DNA of 64,000 bases from Adiantum capillus-veneris (taxonomy: Eukaryota > Streptophyta > Polypodiopsida > Polypodiales > Pteridaceae), in contig CM043955.1 of assembly GCA_014529385.2 (NCBI GenBank), forward strand, positions 152,816,140 through 152,880,139, in the 5' to 3' direction. Below are positions 34,983 to 45,859 of the stretch, piece after piece (positions within the stretch are counted from its first letter, which is position 1; every line of letters begins with the position of its first letter). Both the position numbers and the translations under genes were made by a program. The notes under the pieces were generated by a model. The model saw only the letters and a program-made list of their open reading frames with translations. It was not told where the DNA came from and did not search any database.

Positions 34983-35087
34983 GACACAATGTGTGTGTGT
35001 GTGTGTGTGTGTGTGAGGGAGAGAGAAAGAAGGAGGGGAAGGGAACATGAGAGAGAGGAGAGGAAAGGAGCATACCTGGATCTCCTT
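34780..35087. repeat. CT, GT and GA microsatellite cluster
   Basis: Alternating CT and GT runs at 34850-35015 followed by the segment also present at 25233-25352. Overlapping SLSLSL or RERERE ORFs are artefacts. Confidence 0.93.
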
Positions 35088-35108
35088 CCTCTCCTCATGT
35101 GTGTGTGT

Positions 35109-35168
<60 letters not shown>
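35109..35168. repeat. 60-base poly-G tract
   Basis: Uninterrupted G run between a GT run and a GA run. It can form G-quadruplexes on the plus strand. The true length may differ because of sequencing limits. Confidence 0.85.
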
Positions 35169-35169
<1 letters not shown>

Positions 35170-35269
35170 GAGAGAGAGAAAGAGAGGGAGAGCGCGGGTT
35201 TACCTGTTTCGCTAGAGTGTCAAATATCAGATATGAGATCTGAGTTTTTGGCACTCTCGGTTTATTTTT

Positions 35270-35420
35270 TTTCCCCTGTCGGCGTCGCTATGGGTGTTGC
35301 TATGAGCGTCGCTATAGGCATCACTATGCAACAAAGAAAATAGCGACGCTCATAGTCGTGGATTTTAACTTTTGAGCGCCGCACTGCGAGTGTCGCTAAT
35401 GTGAAGTACCTCTTTTAGTG
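35270..35420. repeat. Right subterminal repeats and TIR of the CACTA element
   Basis: GGCGTCGCTATGGGTGTTGC, GAGCGTCGCTATAGG and AATAGCGACGCTCATAG mirror the left end. The last 13 bases are the inverted CACTA terminus. Confidence 0.88.
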
Positions 35421-35522
35421 GCATGGTTAGCCCCTGCTGCTTAGACATGCAAACCCCTTTCCAGTTTGTAAGACGAGGGCCAACCCCTTCCCATGCGAAC
35501 ACCTCTTATATAAAAAAAAAGC

Positions 35523-35772
35523 CTCGAGCATATTGGAGAATCTGAAGATCTTCGGAAATGGGTCCTCGTCCAGCTCCTTGTTGACTATGTTGATGTGCCT
35601 AGAAGGATTGATATCCCACCTAGCTCCACCATGGGATATTGTTGGAGGGTTAAAAATATCTTTTTCCCACTTGAATTGGCACTGGAAAATAAAACAAAGG
35701 ATGTGGTGCTACAAGCAATGAAGAAAATCGAGTACTACTACATGGCATCTCAACGATTAGCTTGTAGGTGAT
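35523..35772 (+). pseudogene. Open coding fragment, unrecognised
   Basis: One plus frame reads GESEDLRKWVLVQLLVDYVD, then DIPPSSTMGYCWRVKNIFFP and KTKDVVLQAMKKIEYYYM to a stop at about 35772. Composition is that of a real protein exon, with no start codon and no family recognised. It sits just outside the right end of the CACTA element. Confidence 0.4.
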
Positions 35773-35875
35773 AGTTGAGTCGTCTCTATCTTTCACTTGA
35801 GTGTTGTATATATTCATACTTGCTTTTAGAATGCTATTATACTTCTTGTTGCAGATACTTTGCTCATCTTTTGAG

Positions 35876-36792
<917 letters not shown>

Positions 36793-37263
36793 GTGGGGTC
36801 AATCAAGTTTGATCTGGATGAGAAATTTGAGGAGTACACTACCACATTAGCTAATCAAGAACTAATGGACTACCTGAAGAAACAAGAGGATGATGAAGCT
36901 AAAGACAATGAGCAAGAGAAGGAGGATGGAGTTGGGCTAAGCAATAACAAGGATGATAATGATGATGATGATGATGAAAAACATTCTTCTCCAGCACCAG
37001 TTTTGACAATTGGTGATCAGAAAGTTGGAAATACACAAGGAGCCAAGGATGATGTTGGGGAAGCTAAGGGTCAGACTCAAAACCAAAAAGATCAGACACA
37101 ATCTGATCAAGCCCTGCAACAGACTCAGCCTGAGTCCACAAGGCAACAACGTGCTCAAAAGGTTCAGCGACTAAGGAAAGCCAAGGGTATTCTTATAGAC
37201 CTAGATTCAAACACTAATTTGTACTACTCTACTAAATTGTTGAGTTTGAACAAGTGTCTATGA
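36793..37263 (+). pseudogene. Acidic/Gln-rich ORF, unrecognised
   Basis: 156 residues: LDEKFEEYTTTLANQELMDYL, an Asp/Glu-rich run with about nine Asp in a row near residue 60, then a Gln-rich stretch (QTQNQKDQTQSDQALQQTQ) and a basic segment RQQRAQKVQRLRKAKG. Further coding-like but broken frames continue to about 38170 (one reads FEAHIKANQPFGSILHQFVT then GWPELGLTIGRHTLYDVET). It may be the gag-like protein of a decayed element; no domain is named. Confidence 0.4.
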
Positions 37264-38170
37264 AAGCAGAAGGCTACATAGATCTAGGAATACTTGCATA
37301 ATGACTCCTCCTCCTCAGATTTAGAGTGGTTTCAGATGCTCTATGTGGGGGCCAGACGCATGGTACAACAATGGAAAATGATAAGTTATCATGAACTAAA
37401 CACTTGTTAGCTACTTCCTCATTCTAGAACCATTTAGTGATTGAAGTGAGTACCAAAGTATTTGATTTCAAAGGATGATGTTGTGGTTAATCCTAAGCTG
37501 CACAACCAGAGTTTGGCACTCCAACTAGAAATAATGTTGGGTGATTGGGCAACATATAGGTGCATGAAGGATATCTGAGAGTGGACATCAAAGCCATGAT
37601 GGTCAAAATGAAGATTTCAAGAAAGGCTCTAGATCAAAAAGTTAGGATGTTGGTGGAAAGCAATGCCAATAGCAATAGAGGGCCGAAAACTAGAATGAGA
37701 CTAAGGAGGAAACAGATGGTTCTGAAAATCCTTTTAATCTAATGTGTCAAAAGTGAAGGAAGATCTTCATTGCTATAGAGGGATGATGAATCAATGGAGG
37801 GATCAAATCTGTATATTGATCCAGTTTAGGAAAATGGGCGAGGTATTTTTTGAAGCACACATCAAGGCAAATCAGCCCTTTGGATCCATACTGCATCAGT
37901 TTGTCACCGGTTGGCCAGAGTTAGGACTCACTATAGGAAGACACACTTTATATGATGTTGAAACAAAGACTTGGAATGTTATGATGTCATACAAAATAGA
38001 GATGATGACTGATTGTAGGGAGCAGTTGGAGTAGCGTGCTCAAGGTACAGGTCATCCTATGGCAATTCAGGTTCCACCTTAGTCCATTCCAAACGCCATG
38101 AAGAAAAGGCTCCCAATAAGAGGAGACAATGACACCCCAAAGCGTGTACAAAAAGCCCAATAACCAACAT
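37264..38170 (+). pseudogene. Continuation of the decayed coding region
   Basis: Plus-strand frames change at several stops. The clearest is 37744-38034, with WRDQICILIQFRKMGEVFFE. Direction and position suggest it belongs to the ORF before it. Confidence 0.35.
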
Positions 38171-38451
38171 ATTAGAGAAGTCTGTGATTTGTTGTAAAAG
38201 ATCGAGCTGGAAGAAAAATGGGTGGATTTAGACCACTTTCCCAAGGATAACAATCATTTTCAGCAGCATACCTAGAATTTTGAAACACTCGAAGAGAAGG
38301 GGGTAGGGAATATAGCTAGTGGAAAGAGACCCTAGTCGGGAATAAAAGCAGAAGTTAGAAATTGGTAGATCCAAATACAGTTGCCACAATAACTAGGCAA
38401 TAACTGTACAGAGCACAGTCAGTCAGAGACCCAATCAGGTACCTATAAATA

Positions 38452-38462
38452 GGGTCCATTAC
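38452..38462 (+). promoter_or_regulatory. TATA-box-like site
   Basis: CCTATAAATAGGG is a strong plant-type TATA sequence on the plus strand, in a region without ORFs. It may be in an LTR of the preceding decayed element; no LTR partner was found. Confidence 0.4.
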
Positions 38463-38760
38463 TCATTTTGTGGGTTATTGTTGTACTAGTGATTCTGGAG
38501 TCTAGTTCTACTCTTTGTACTCTTTCGACATTTTCTCTAAGGATTGCTTGGCTCTCATGGTTGCACTTGATATTAGTTGTACTTTTAGTATCTGAATATA
38601 TTCCAATTCTAGCATTAGAAAATTTCGGAGGTCATTTGGAGGGCCTTGTAAGAAATTGTATTTCTCTCTCTAGAAACTTTTTTTAAAATGCACTTGCACC
38701 TTGTGAGTACGTCCAAAAGGACAACCAGACACTCTAAAAAGTAGATTTATATTCCCAATC

Positions 38761-39861
38761 GTCCTTGAAAACGGTCACTTTTTTATTTAATGCGAGCGTC
38801 TTTTTCAGGAGGTAGGTGCGGCGCATTCAATGCAGCTTACGTCATCATTGAAAGTTGAAAAGTCACAAACTGTAAAATAGTGATAGATTTTGAGGATTTT
38901 GACACCACCAATGCATCTGGAACGCCAAAATACCTTAAAAACGAATGTCTACTTGTCTCATTCTGACATCCGGAGAGGCCAAAAATGTCAAAAAACCCCC
39001 AAAAATGGGCTTTTTACTTAAGGCGCGCGAGGAGGCATTCTAAAATTTTAGAATGCCCCTCTGCGCGCCGTTAGTACAAAGCTCCTTTTAGTGATTTTTG
39101 GACACTTATCTTTCCAAAAAGCTCCTTTTTAGAGGTTTTTGGACATTTTCCTCTCAAAAAGCTCCCTAAAAAAAAGAAAAAAGGGCCTTTTTACTAACGG
39201 CGCGCGAGGAGGCATTCCAAAATTTTGGAATGCCCCCTCACGCGCCGTTAGTACAAAGCTCCTTTTAGTGATTTTTGGACACTTATCTTTCCAAAAAGCC
39301 CCTTTTTAGAGGTTTTTGGACATTTTCCTCTCAAAAATCTCCCTAAAAAGAGAAAAAAAGGGCCTTTTTACTAACGACGCGCGAGGAGGCATTCCAAAAT
39401 TTTGGAATGCCCCCTCGCGCGCCGATAGTACAAAGCTCCTTTTAGTGATTTTTGGATACTTATCTTTCCAAAAAGGCCCTTTTTAGAGGTTTTTGGACAT
39501 TTTCCTCTCAAAAAGCTCCCTAAAAAGAGGGAAAAAAGGCCTTTTTACTAACGGCGCGCGAGGAGGCATTCCAAAATTTTGGAATGCCCCCTCGCGCGCC
39601 GTTAGTAAAATGTTCTTTTAGGGGTGTTTGACATTTTTGGCCTCTTTGGATGTCTAAGCGAGGCAATTGGACATTCATTTCTAGGAGATATGTGCGTTCC
39701 GGACGCATTGGCAGTATCAAAAGTTTCAAAATCTTCCACCACTTGATAGTTTTGTGACTTTTTGAGTTCTAGTGATGACGTATCCCGTATCAAATGCACC
39801 GCATCTACCTTCTGAAAAAGGTGCTCGCATTAAATAAAAGAGAGTGCTCGTCTTCAAGGAC
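38761..39861. mobile_element. Inverted-repeat element with a palindromic 177-bp array
   Basis: The left arm (38761 to about 39000) and the right arm (about 39607-39861) are reverse complements: GTCCTTGAA at 38761 against TTCAAGGAC ending 39861, TTTATTTAATGCGAGC against GCTCGCATTAAATAAA, and GAGGCCAAAAATGTCAAA against TTTGACATTTTTGGCCTC. Between them is a tandem array. Homology may extend outward to about 38710 and 39895. No ORF is convincing. It resembles a foldback element or a long-TIR MITE; no TSD could be fixed. Confidence 0.8.
39016..39606. repeat. 177-bp tandem repeats, four 60-bp palindromes
   Basis: Near-perfect palindromes at 39016-39075, 39193-39252, 39370-39429 and 39547-39606, spaced exactly 177 bp. 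The core is GGCATTCCAAAATTTTGGAATGCC-like flanked by GGCGCGCGAGG and CCTCGCGCGCC and ending ACTAAC/GTTAGT. The spacers share AAAGCTCCTTTTAGTGATTT and TTTTTGGACATTTTCC. Each palindrome could form a cruciform or hairpin RNA. Confidence 0.95.
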
Positions 39862-40172
39862 CACTAGATTATTAAATGAGGAGAGGGACACCTTTTATAT
39901 TTTTGTTAATATCAATCTATTTTTCTACGTAACGTAGGCTCTTCTCTCATTGGAGGAGCTTATTTTCCTCTCTCTACCAAAAGGCCCTCCAAAAGACCTC
40001 TGAAATCTCCTAATGTCTCGGTCTCTTGTATTTCCAATTCAGTCATTGTCTGATCTTATATATATCTGAAGTGTTTATCTGAAGTCTGCTTGTCTAATCT
40101 GATCTAACTAACTCTAACACTCCAACATGAAATAGCTATCAGAAGTGACTAGCTCATTCTAGTCCAATTTTT

Positions 40173-40173
<1 letters not shown>
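39862..40173. other. Spacer, no gene
   Basis: AT-rich, nothing recognised. Confidence 0.5.

Positions 40174-40193
<20 letters not shown>
40174..40193. repeat. 20-base poly-C followed by poly-A
   Basis: Homopolymer C tract followed by ten A. Confidence 0.9.
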
Positions 40194-40203
<10 letters not shown>

Positions 40204-40305
40204 GAAAAGTCTGCAAGAGAGCGAGAAGTGTTTCTATAGTCCCCTGAATAGTTATCCTTGGCCCACTAGTAGGTGTTTTCTTTCAAGCATGTCACAAAGT
40301 TTACG

Positions 40306-40434
40306 GATTATTGAGCTTTAGTGAAGTGTTGAAATTTTTGCCCTATGTAGGTGTCAAGATCTGTATTTGTTAGGGATTATTGAGCTTCAATAGTGTTGAA
40401 ATTTTATCTTATGTAGGTCTCAAGGTGTGTATTT
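40306..40434. repeat. Tandem duplication of about 67 bp
   Basis: Two adjacent copies share GGATTATTGAGCTT, GTGTTGAAATTTT and TATGTAGGT.TCAAG with small differences. Confidence 0.85.
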
Positions 40435-40485
40435 GAGAAAATTTATCTGTTATGGTAGGACTAGGAGGGCACAGCCCTGGAAAAG

Positions 40486-40601
40486 TGCCAAACACACTTG
40501 TAGTATAGGGATCTATATATAGCTAAGAGCCAGAGGGCCAGGGGCCTATATATAGGACGGTTGGGTGGTTATTTGCGAGTATGTCTTTCCTCACTCTTAC
40601 A
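40486..40601 (+). repeat. Short LTR, left copy
   Basis: 116 bp from TGCCAAACACACTTG to CTCTTACA. It contains TATATATAGGACGGTTGGG, which includes a TATA box. Confidence 0.75.
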
Positions 40602-40614
40602 TTGGTATCAAAGC
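40602..40614 (+). promoter_or_regulatory. Primer binding site, initiator tRNA-Met type
   Basis: TTGGTATCAAAGC, one base different from the standard copia PBS, directly after the LTR. Confidence 0.8.
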
Positions 40615-40666
40615 TCAGGGGAGGGGAGAACTATGGAGAAAGGGAAAGCATTGCATGGATGATCAT

Positions 40667-40706
<40 letters not shown>

Positions 40707-43700
40707 AGTATGAAGGCATGGCCTTCCTCTCTCAAAGGGTTGTGGATTATCGCAAGTGCATGGACATGCAAGGCATATTGGTGGAAGTGTAAAGGGAGGA
40801 TTCGGTGAATCACGCGGGATAAGCCGCTTGTATGGAGGTAAAGGCTTATCGCAAATTCGCTTGGCGTGGGCAAGCTCCCTTACGAGGAAGGAGGGAGAAA
40901 TTGAAGTTGCACCAAAAGTGCAAAGAACAACACCAAGAAGCATCACCTTGTTGCAAGGAGCATTCTTTGCTTCTTGGAATCTTCATCCGAAGACTGCAGC
41001 TCATGGTGCAAGCAATTTCGATCTCCTTAGTTGCTGTTGATTGCTGCTCGCCATCACTGATGCTTTTTTTCACATTATTTGTAAGTTTGGGTGCCCAAGG
41101 GGCAACCCAAGGGGCCTCTCCCTCCATGTGAGGGCATCCACAACCGCTGCCTACGGCAAGCACAAGTTATTCATGCCTCGACATGACCTCCACATGCAAG
41201 TTTTTCATTTTTTTCTAGAAGATCACATGCAGGAAATTACAGAGGCATGTAGAAATTGTTGCTATCACCAAATACTATATATGTGATTCACGATGTTGTT
41301 GAGTTGATCAACGGAGATGCACTACAATCTCCCAAAAAAATTGTATGCCCATGGAGATGCCATGCCTCAACAATGGCTAATAAATCATGCCCGTTTTAGG
41401 GACAATCTACAATGGTTGCATGGAGACCAAATTATCAAAATGTTGATGAAGGGTGCAAAGTTTCTTGGCATGGCCGACTACTTGTCACCGCTCCTTAAAG
41501 CTGGTGGTGAATAATTACCACAACACTCTATTAGCTAATTTCAGCATCTGCAAGCTACAAGCACAAAAGTACTTAGTGAAGCAAGGATTCAGTTTAGGCA
41601 TCTTGCATTGAGACTTCCCACGTTTGGAATATGCTATGAGCATTCAAACTTGAGGGCGTATATGGTACATACGAAAAATCTCTCTCATGGAGCAGATACG
41701 GCTTTGAGCTAGCTGCAAGCGAGTTTTTTCTTTGAACTTTCAGAACGACTGGCTACATCAGGACGACCAGGCTAGATAGTTTCAAGTTTTTCTTGTTTTT
41801 TTTTTCTCTTGACTTTTAAGTTGACAAGGATTGCTTGTTGAACAAAGCAAAGTGCTTTGACAAATTTCATGAGAAGCGAGGCTTCTAACCCATGCCAAGG
41901 TCCTAATCCTTGACTTGGAATCAAGGACATTGGTACACAATTGTGGGAATTCCACAAATTAAGGATATAAGCTCACAATTTACGTATGACAACGGTGAAT
42001 TGTAATGTATCCATGCCGGATTTTGCAAGGCACTTTTGGTATTGTCTCAATCTATAGGGGCCGTCATTGTTGCCAAGGGCTTACACCTTTGCATGCATGG
42101 TATATCAGTGAGGTAAACAAAATTTCACCTCATTATTGTTTACGCTTCCGCTATCACACCAACTACTTTGTCAAGGACGAGGTAAGTTATTGATGGCTTA
42201 AAATATTCTTTATTTATGTTTCTTCTATTGATTTCAACACACAACAACCTTAAAAGGAACCTAAATCAAGGACTTAATTCATAGGCAAAGTGCAATACTT
42301 AAGTCACCCTGGTACTGGTACACTCGCGACCTCATACAAGGTAGGTGGTCAAGATGTGACTTATGTTACCTCTCTCTGTGAGAGCGTCGTGCAAGCAGAC
42401 TGTTGTATGCCTATAGGATAAGCTACCAACCAGACATAGGATTCACAACAACATACACAAAGGGACACGCTACAATAACTTAATGAAGGTTTCTCAGTCC
42501 AACATTCTCTTTATCTTTCCTCTTTCTCTCAAGGACTAATGAAAACATTTTAAGTAGAATTTTGATATTTTTTTTGGTTGTGTGTAGTCATGAGCCAGGG
42601 TTCTCTAACTCTCTGTAAGAAAGTGGCAACGATGCCACAAAAATAAGTATTATTTGTCAGTAGACTAAATACTAATTTAAAATTGGCATAAGGGCTAAGA
42701 GCCACAAAGTCTAAGAGCCATCTGTTTTCAATGGGCTAAGAGCCAACTGTTTTCAGTCCATGGGTGATTGTTCTCAAGATAGCAAAGATCTACCAAGTGG
42801 AGTAACCATTGACTTTAATGGATAGGCAAGAGTCTTGCCATTAATGACTATTTGGGTGTCACTTTCGCACCACGTTCTTTAAGTACCAAGATCAACCTGA
42901 GTTTTTGATGCTCCTAAAATCGTGCACGCTTATCTATACCACGGTGTATGGATGAGATAAAGTATTTCAAACAGCATGACTGTCCACAAGAACCCAAGGG
43001 TATAGACTTTTATGTCTAGCACATATCCAATTGTGAATACAATTCCAACTTGAAAGGATCTCGTGTTTCTAGGCACTAGATTTGTCTCTAGGAGTAGAAT
43101 TTCTAGGGGTATGAGCCCACTAATAATTTACAAATCACTCTATACGTGTTGTTGGTCGTTTATTGGCCTCTTCACAATTGTAATTTCAAGGAAAGGCATT
43201 TAAAATTTTCTGAGGGGTAGGCCATAAGTTCCTTCTAGATCCTCAGCCACGGATTTGGATTACCAAGATCAAACCAAGGGGCGTGGATCGTCAAGGCAAC
43301 ACCCATGGTGAACTGTTTAAATTTCTTTATCTTCACTTTTCTCTATTTTTAGTGTTTAACTGTTCAAAGGAGTTTTGATAATGTATCTGTCTAGGTGGAA
43401 AGATGCATTGGCCATCCGGGTAAGTGTCATGTATTTTCAACCTCATCATAAGCATTTGATTTGGTTTCATTTTATTTCCAAATAAGTTTGGTTACACTCT
43501 ACATGTGGGATGTATTTGCAAGTATCTTCAGTCCCGTGACAAGGTCATGTAAGAGCATAGCATTCTGGGAAAGTAGTGTCACTTTCTTTCTGACATGTTC
43601 ATCATGATATCATCATGAGTTTGTTCCCTATTGCAACAGTTACAGAGCTCTATGATAGGGTTCTGATTGGCACATGTTGTTAGTCACACGGTGTGCAACA

Positions 43701-44587
43701 TGGTCCACAAACTCATGGAGTTTGGTTTAGCCAGTGTGGAGCAAAGTATATGAGGGTCCCTCTCGCTCATGTCGCTAGGTGTTTGCAACTACCTCCACAC
43801 ACAAGTACATCTCGTACTTGCTAGATGTCACTTTTTTAACATCATTTTCTGATACATATTCTACATGTGGAGAATATGAGTCTCTGGGACTGACATTGGC
43901 GCCTATTTCCTAATGATGTGTCGCAATAGAGTCCATAGGTGCTGGTCACATCTGTTTGTTTCACCATTTTGAGCACACAATATTGCGAGCAATTTTAGTG
44001 GACAAAAATTGTCGGGTACTATTGAGTCTACAAGTATAGTAAACAACATTGACGGATGGTTGCAAGGCTATGTTCTGTTAATAAAAATGTTTCATGGTTA
44101 TGTGATTATTTTTCACAGTCTATTATGGTTCAACGGTTTAGCAAGGCTTTCAAGAGATCAAAATGGGCTATTTACCCATTCTTTTTCCTTGTGTTATCGG
44201 AGAGCTATAATAATAACATTCACCATACGTATTGGCAACAATTAAAATCATGAAAATGCAAGTTCGAGTGCGTTTTTGCTAAAGGCATGCACACTAGGTG
44301 TTATGGGCCTTAGTGTTTCTCAAATGCTTACTTGGAGCGGCATGCAAATTCATGAAGTTGGTAGCTTATGAAGCATTTTGCACCATAGCAATACTGCCAC
44401 TCTTCCAAAGACAGATAGGCAGTTGGTAAGTATTAATCTATTGCTAAAGGATACGCTATGAGCATACGTTAGCAAGAAGCAACCCAAATGGAAAGATTAT
44501 CTTTTTGGTTTGGAGTTTGTTTATCATGATGCAAAGCATGTTGTGACTAAGTTTATTCCCTTCATGTTTATGTCATGTTTTGCAACG
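40615..44587. other. Interior of the short-LTR element, no clear gene
   Basis: Contains a CT tract at 40671-40706 and scattered short ORFs. 41317-41514 reads YAHGDAMPQQWLINHARFRD and KMLMKGAKFLGMADYLSP and may be a gag-like fragment. 42689-42760 repeats GGCTAAGAGCCA words. From 42200 to 44400 I see no coding signal. Confidence 0.45.
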
Positions 44588-44715
44588 TGTCAGACACACC
44601 TGCAGTGCACGGGTCTTTATCTGGCTAAAAGTCAGTGGGCCAGGGGCTGGGCCAGGGGCTTATATATAGGACGGTTGGGCGGTTATTTGCGGGTTTGTCT
44701 CCCCTCAATCTTACA
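44588..44715 (+). repeat. Short LTR, right copy
   Basis: 128 bp from TGTCAGACACACCTG to AATCTTACA. Compared with the left copy it carries a short duplication of GGGCCAGGGGCT. Confidence 0.75.
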
Positions 44716-45340
44716 TTATCTCTACAGGAGTTGTTGTGCAACTGGATGAACAGCTCGGCAAGCCAATTGAGACGCATGGCCAAGAGGTGCCAAAGAATGT
44801 GCAAGATCATGTCGAGTTTTGTAATTTACTAAAATGAAGTTGTGTTTTCTTATGTCCTTCCTTTTCTTACTTGGCTTTTGAAAAGTGTGTTTGCTTTGGG
44901 CAATGTCGCTAAACCAATGAAGACGCTTTCAAATCACTTCAGTTGCTCTTAAAAAAATTGGTGGCCCTGCAGAACGGCAAAATGTAGCATTCCCGTGGGT
45001 TTAGTTTGTTCAAGAGGAGCAGCATTGAATCTCCCTGAATGCCTGATAACAGCATTTCTCTAAATTTCATACCGAAATTAGATTCAGTCCGTTGTCGGAA
45101 ACCAACGAGTGTACTTTGAACCTGGTTGTCAAAAATTTTGGCCCCGCTCTCATCATGATTCATGACTGAGGGAATCGACACCAAGTGACTGAGGAACCTC
45201 GCCATTGTTTCTCTACGTAGGTTGCGAAACCACTGTCAGGCCGCTCCTGTGTCGTACCCAACGTTTATACATCCGCCCCCCCTTTCCCTTCTTCAATGTT
45301 ACAAAACAAAATTTAATTAATACGCAGCATTGTCGTCAGG

Positions 45341-45421
45341 GACGAAATGGCCGAGTTGGTCTAAGGCGCCAGATTAAGGTTCTGGTCCAAAAGGGCGTGG
45401 GTTCAAATCCCACTTTCGTCA
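45341..45421 (+). tRNA. tRNA-Leu (anticodon AAG)
   Basis: Complete cloverleaf, no intron. The acceptor stem GACGAAA pairs perfectly with TTTCGTC (45414-45420), with discriminator A at 45421. The anticodon stem CCAGA/TCTGG encloses loop TTAAGGT, so the anticodon is AAG, reading CUU (as inosine also CUC). A long variable arm (GTCCAAAAGGGC) is typical of Leu. The T arm GTGGGTTCAAATCCCAC contains the B box. The D region GGCCGAGTTGGTCTAAGGCG contains the A box. A run TTATTTTGTTTTG after the gene can terminate RNA polymerase III. Confidence 0.96.
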
Positions 45422-45435
45422 TTATTTTGTTTTGT
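45422..45435 (+). terminator. Pol III terminator-like T tracts
   Basis: TTATTTTGTTTTG follows the tRNA 3' end directly, with two T4 runs. Confidence 0.7.
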
Positions 45436-45523
45436 GACACTTCAAGAGGGGAGAGGAGAGACTCCATCAACGCCTCATCCGGGGGGAATGATCATACCAC
45501 GGCTTGGGGGCTAGGGACTAAAT

Positions 45524-45739
45524 TTGGGGGCTAGAATTGACATCATGCCGATCATCATCAAAACATGGAACTCGTATCTCTCGCTTATGCAAACATTAGG
45601 TAGCTATCTCAATGAAATGGACAAGACGAGGAAGGATTGGGTGCAAAATTTTTGTGACATGCATCCCTTCCCGAAGGAGCTTGGTGTGATTGATGGTAAC
45701 GGTTATTCAACAAAAACTAGGTTATTCAACAAAAACTAG
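45524..45739 (+). CDS. Short ORF, unrecognised
   Basis: 71 residues: IIIKTWNSYLSLMQTLGSYL, then DKTRKDWVQNFCDMHPFPKE. Composition looks protein-like but no family is recognised. Its end consists of a perfect 19-bp tandem duplication (GTTATTCAACAAAAACTAG at 45702-45739), so the original 3' part may be altered. Confidence 0.3.
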   Translation: MGARIDIMPIIIKTWNSYLSLMQTLGSYLNEMDKTRKDWVQNFCDMHPFPKELGVIDGNGYSTKTRLFNKN

Positions 45740-45859
45740 ATTGCGAAAGGAACCAAAGATGAAAAGACTACCACTAAACACAATGAAAAGTTGAGCTTCA
45801 TGATTGAAGCTCTGCTTCATGACAAGCAAGATTAGAAGATTAGGTACCTCTGCAACAAT

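Larger units (their letters stand above)
22485..35420 (-). mobile_element. CACTA (En/Spm-type) DNA transposon, 12.9 kb
   Basis: The left end is CACTGCAAGAGGT (22485-22497). The right end reads, on the minus strand, CACTAAAAGAGGT (35408-35420), so 11 of 13 bases agree. Both flanks carry the 3-bp duplication GCA (22482-22484, 35421-35423), as CACTA elements make. Both subterminal regions hold repeated GCGACG/CGTCGC words next to TATAG. Inside are a TNP2-like transposase and a TNPA-like protein on the minus strand, a further small gene on the plus strand, and a nested copia element. Without the nested copia and one copy of its 5-bp TSD the element is 8,634 bp. Confidence 0.92.
40486..44715 (+). 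mobile_element. LTR element with very short LTRs, no recognisable pol
   Basis: Related terminal repeats at 40486-40601 and 44588-44715 both end CTTACA. The first is followed directly by the copia-type PBS TTGGTATCAAAGC (40602-40614). The interior has only short frames. One, 44466-44560, reads SKKQPKWKDYLFGLEFVYHD, which resembles the end of a gypsy RNase H, but this is weak. No PPT is seen before the right repeat and the 5-bp flanks do not match, so the two repeats may belong to different insertions. If paired, it is a 4.2-kb non-autonomous element. Confidence 0.55.

Noticed and set aside
34802..35343. Overlapping ORFs of up to 142 residues on both strands rich in Ser-Leu, Gly or Pro
   Set aside because: They are translations of CT, GT, GA and poly-G microsatellites; all frames are open only because of the repeats.
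39016..39606. A CRISPR array, suggested by repeats at constant spacing
   Set aside because: Spacers are nearly identical rather than unique, the period is 177 bp, and the DNA is eukaryotic.
40846..41163. Minus-strand 105-residue ORF as a gene
   Set aside because: No motif, overlaps other open frames, and lies in the interior of an element without coding conservation.
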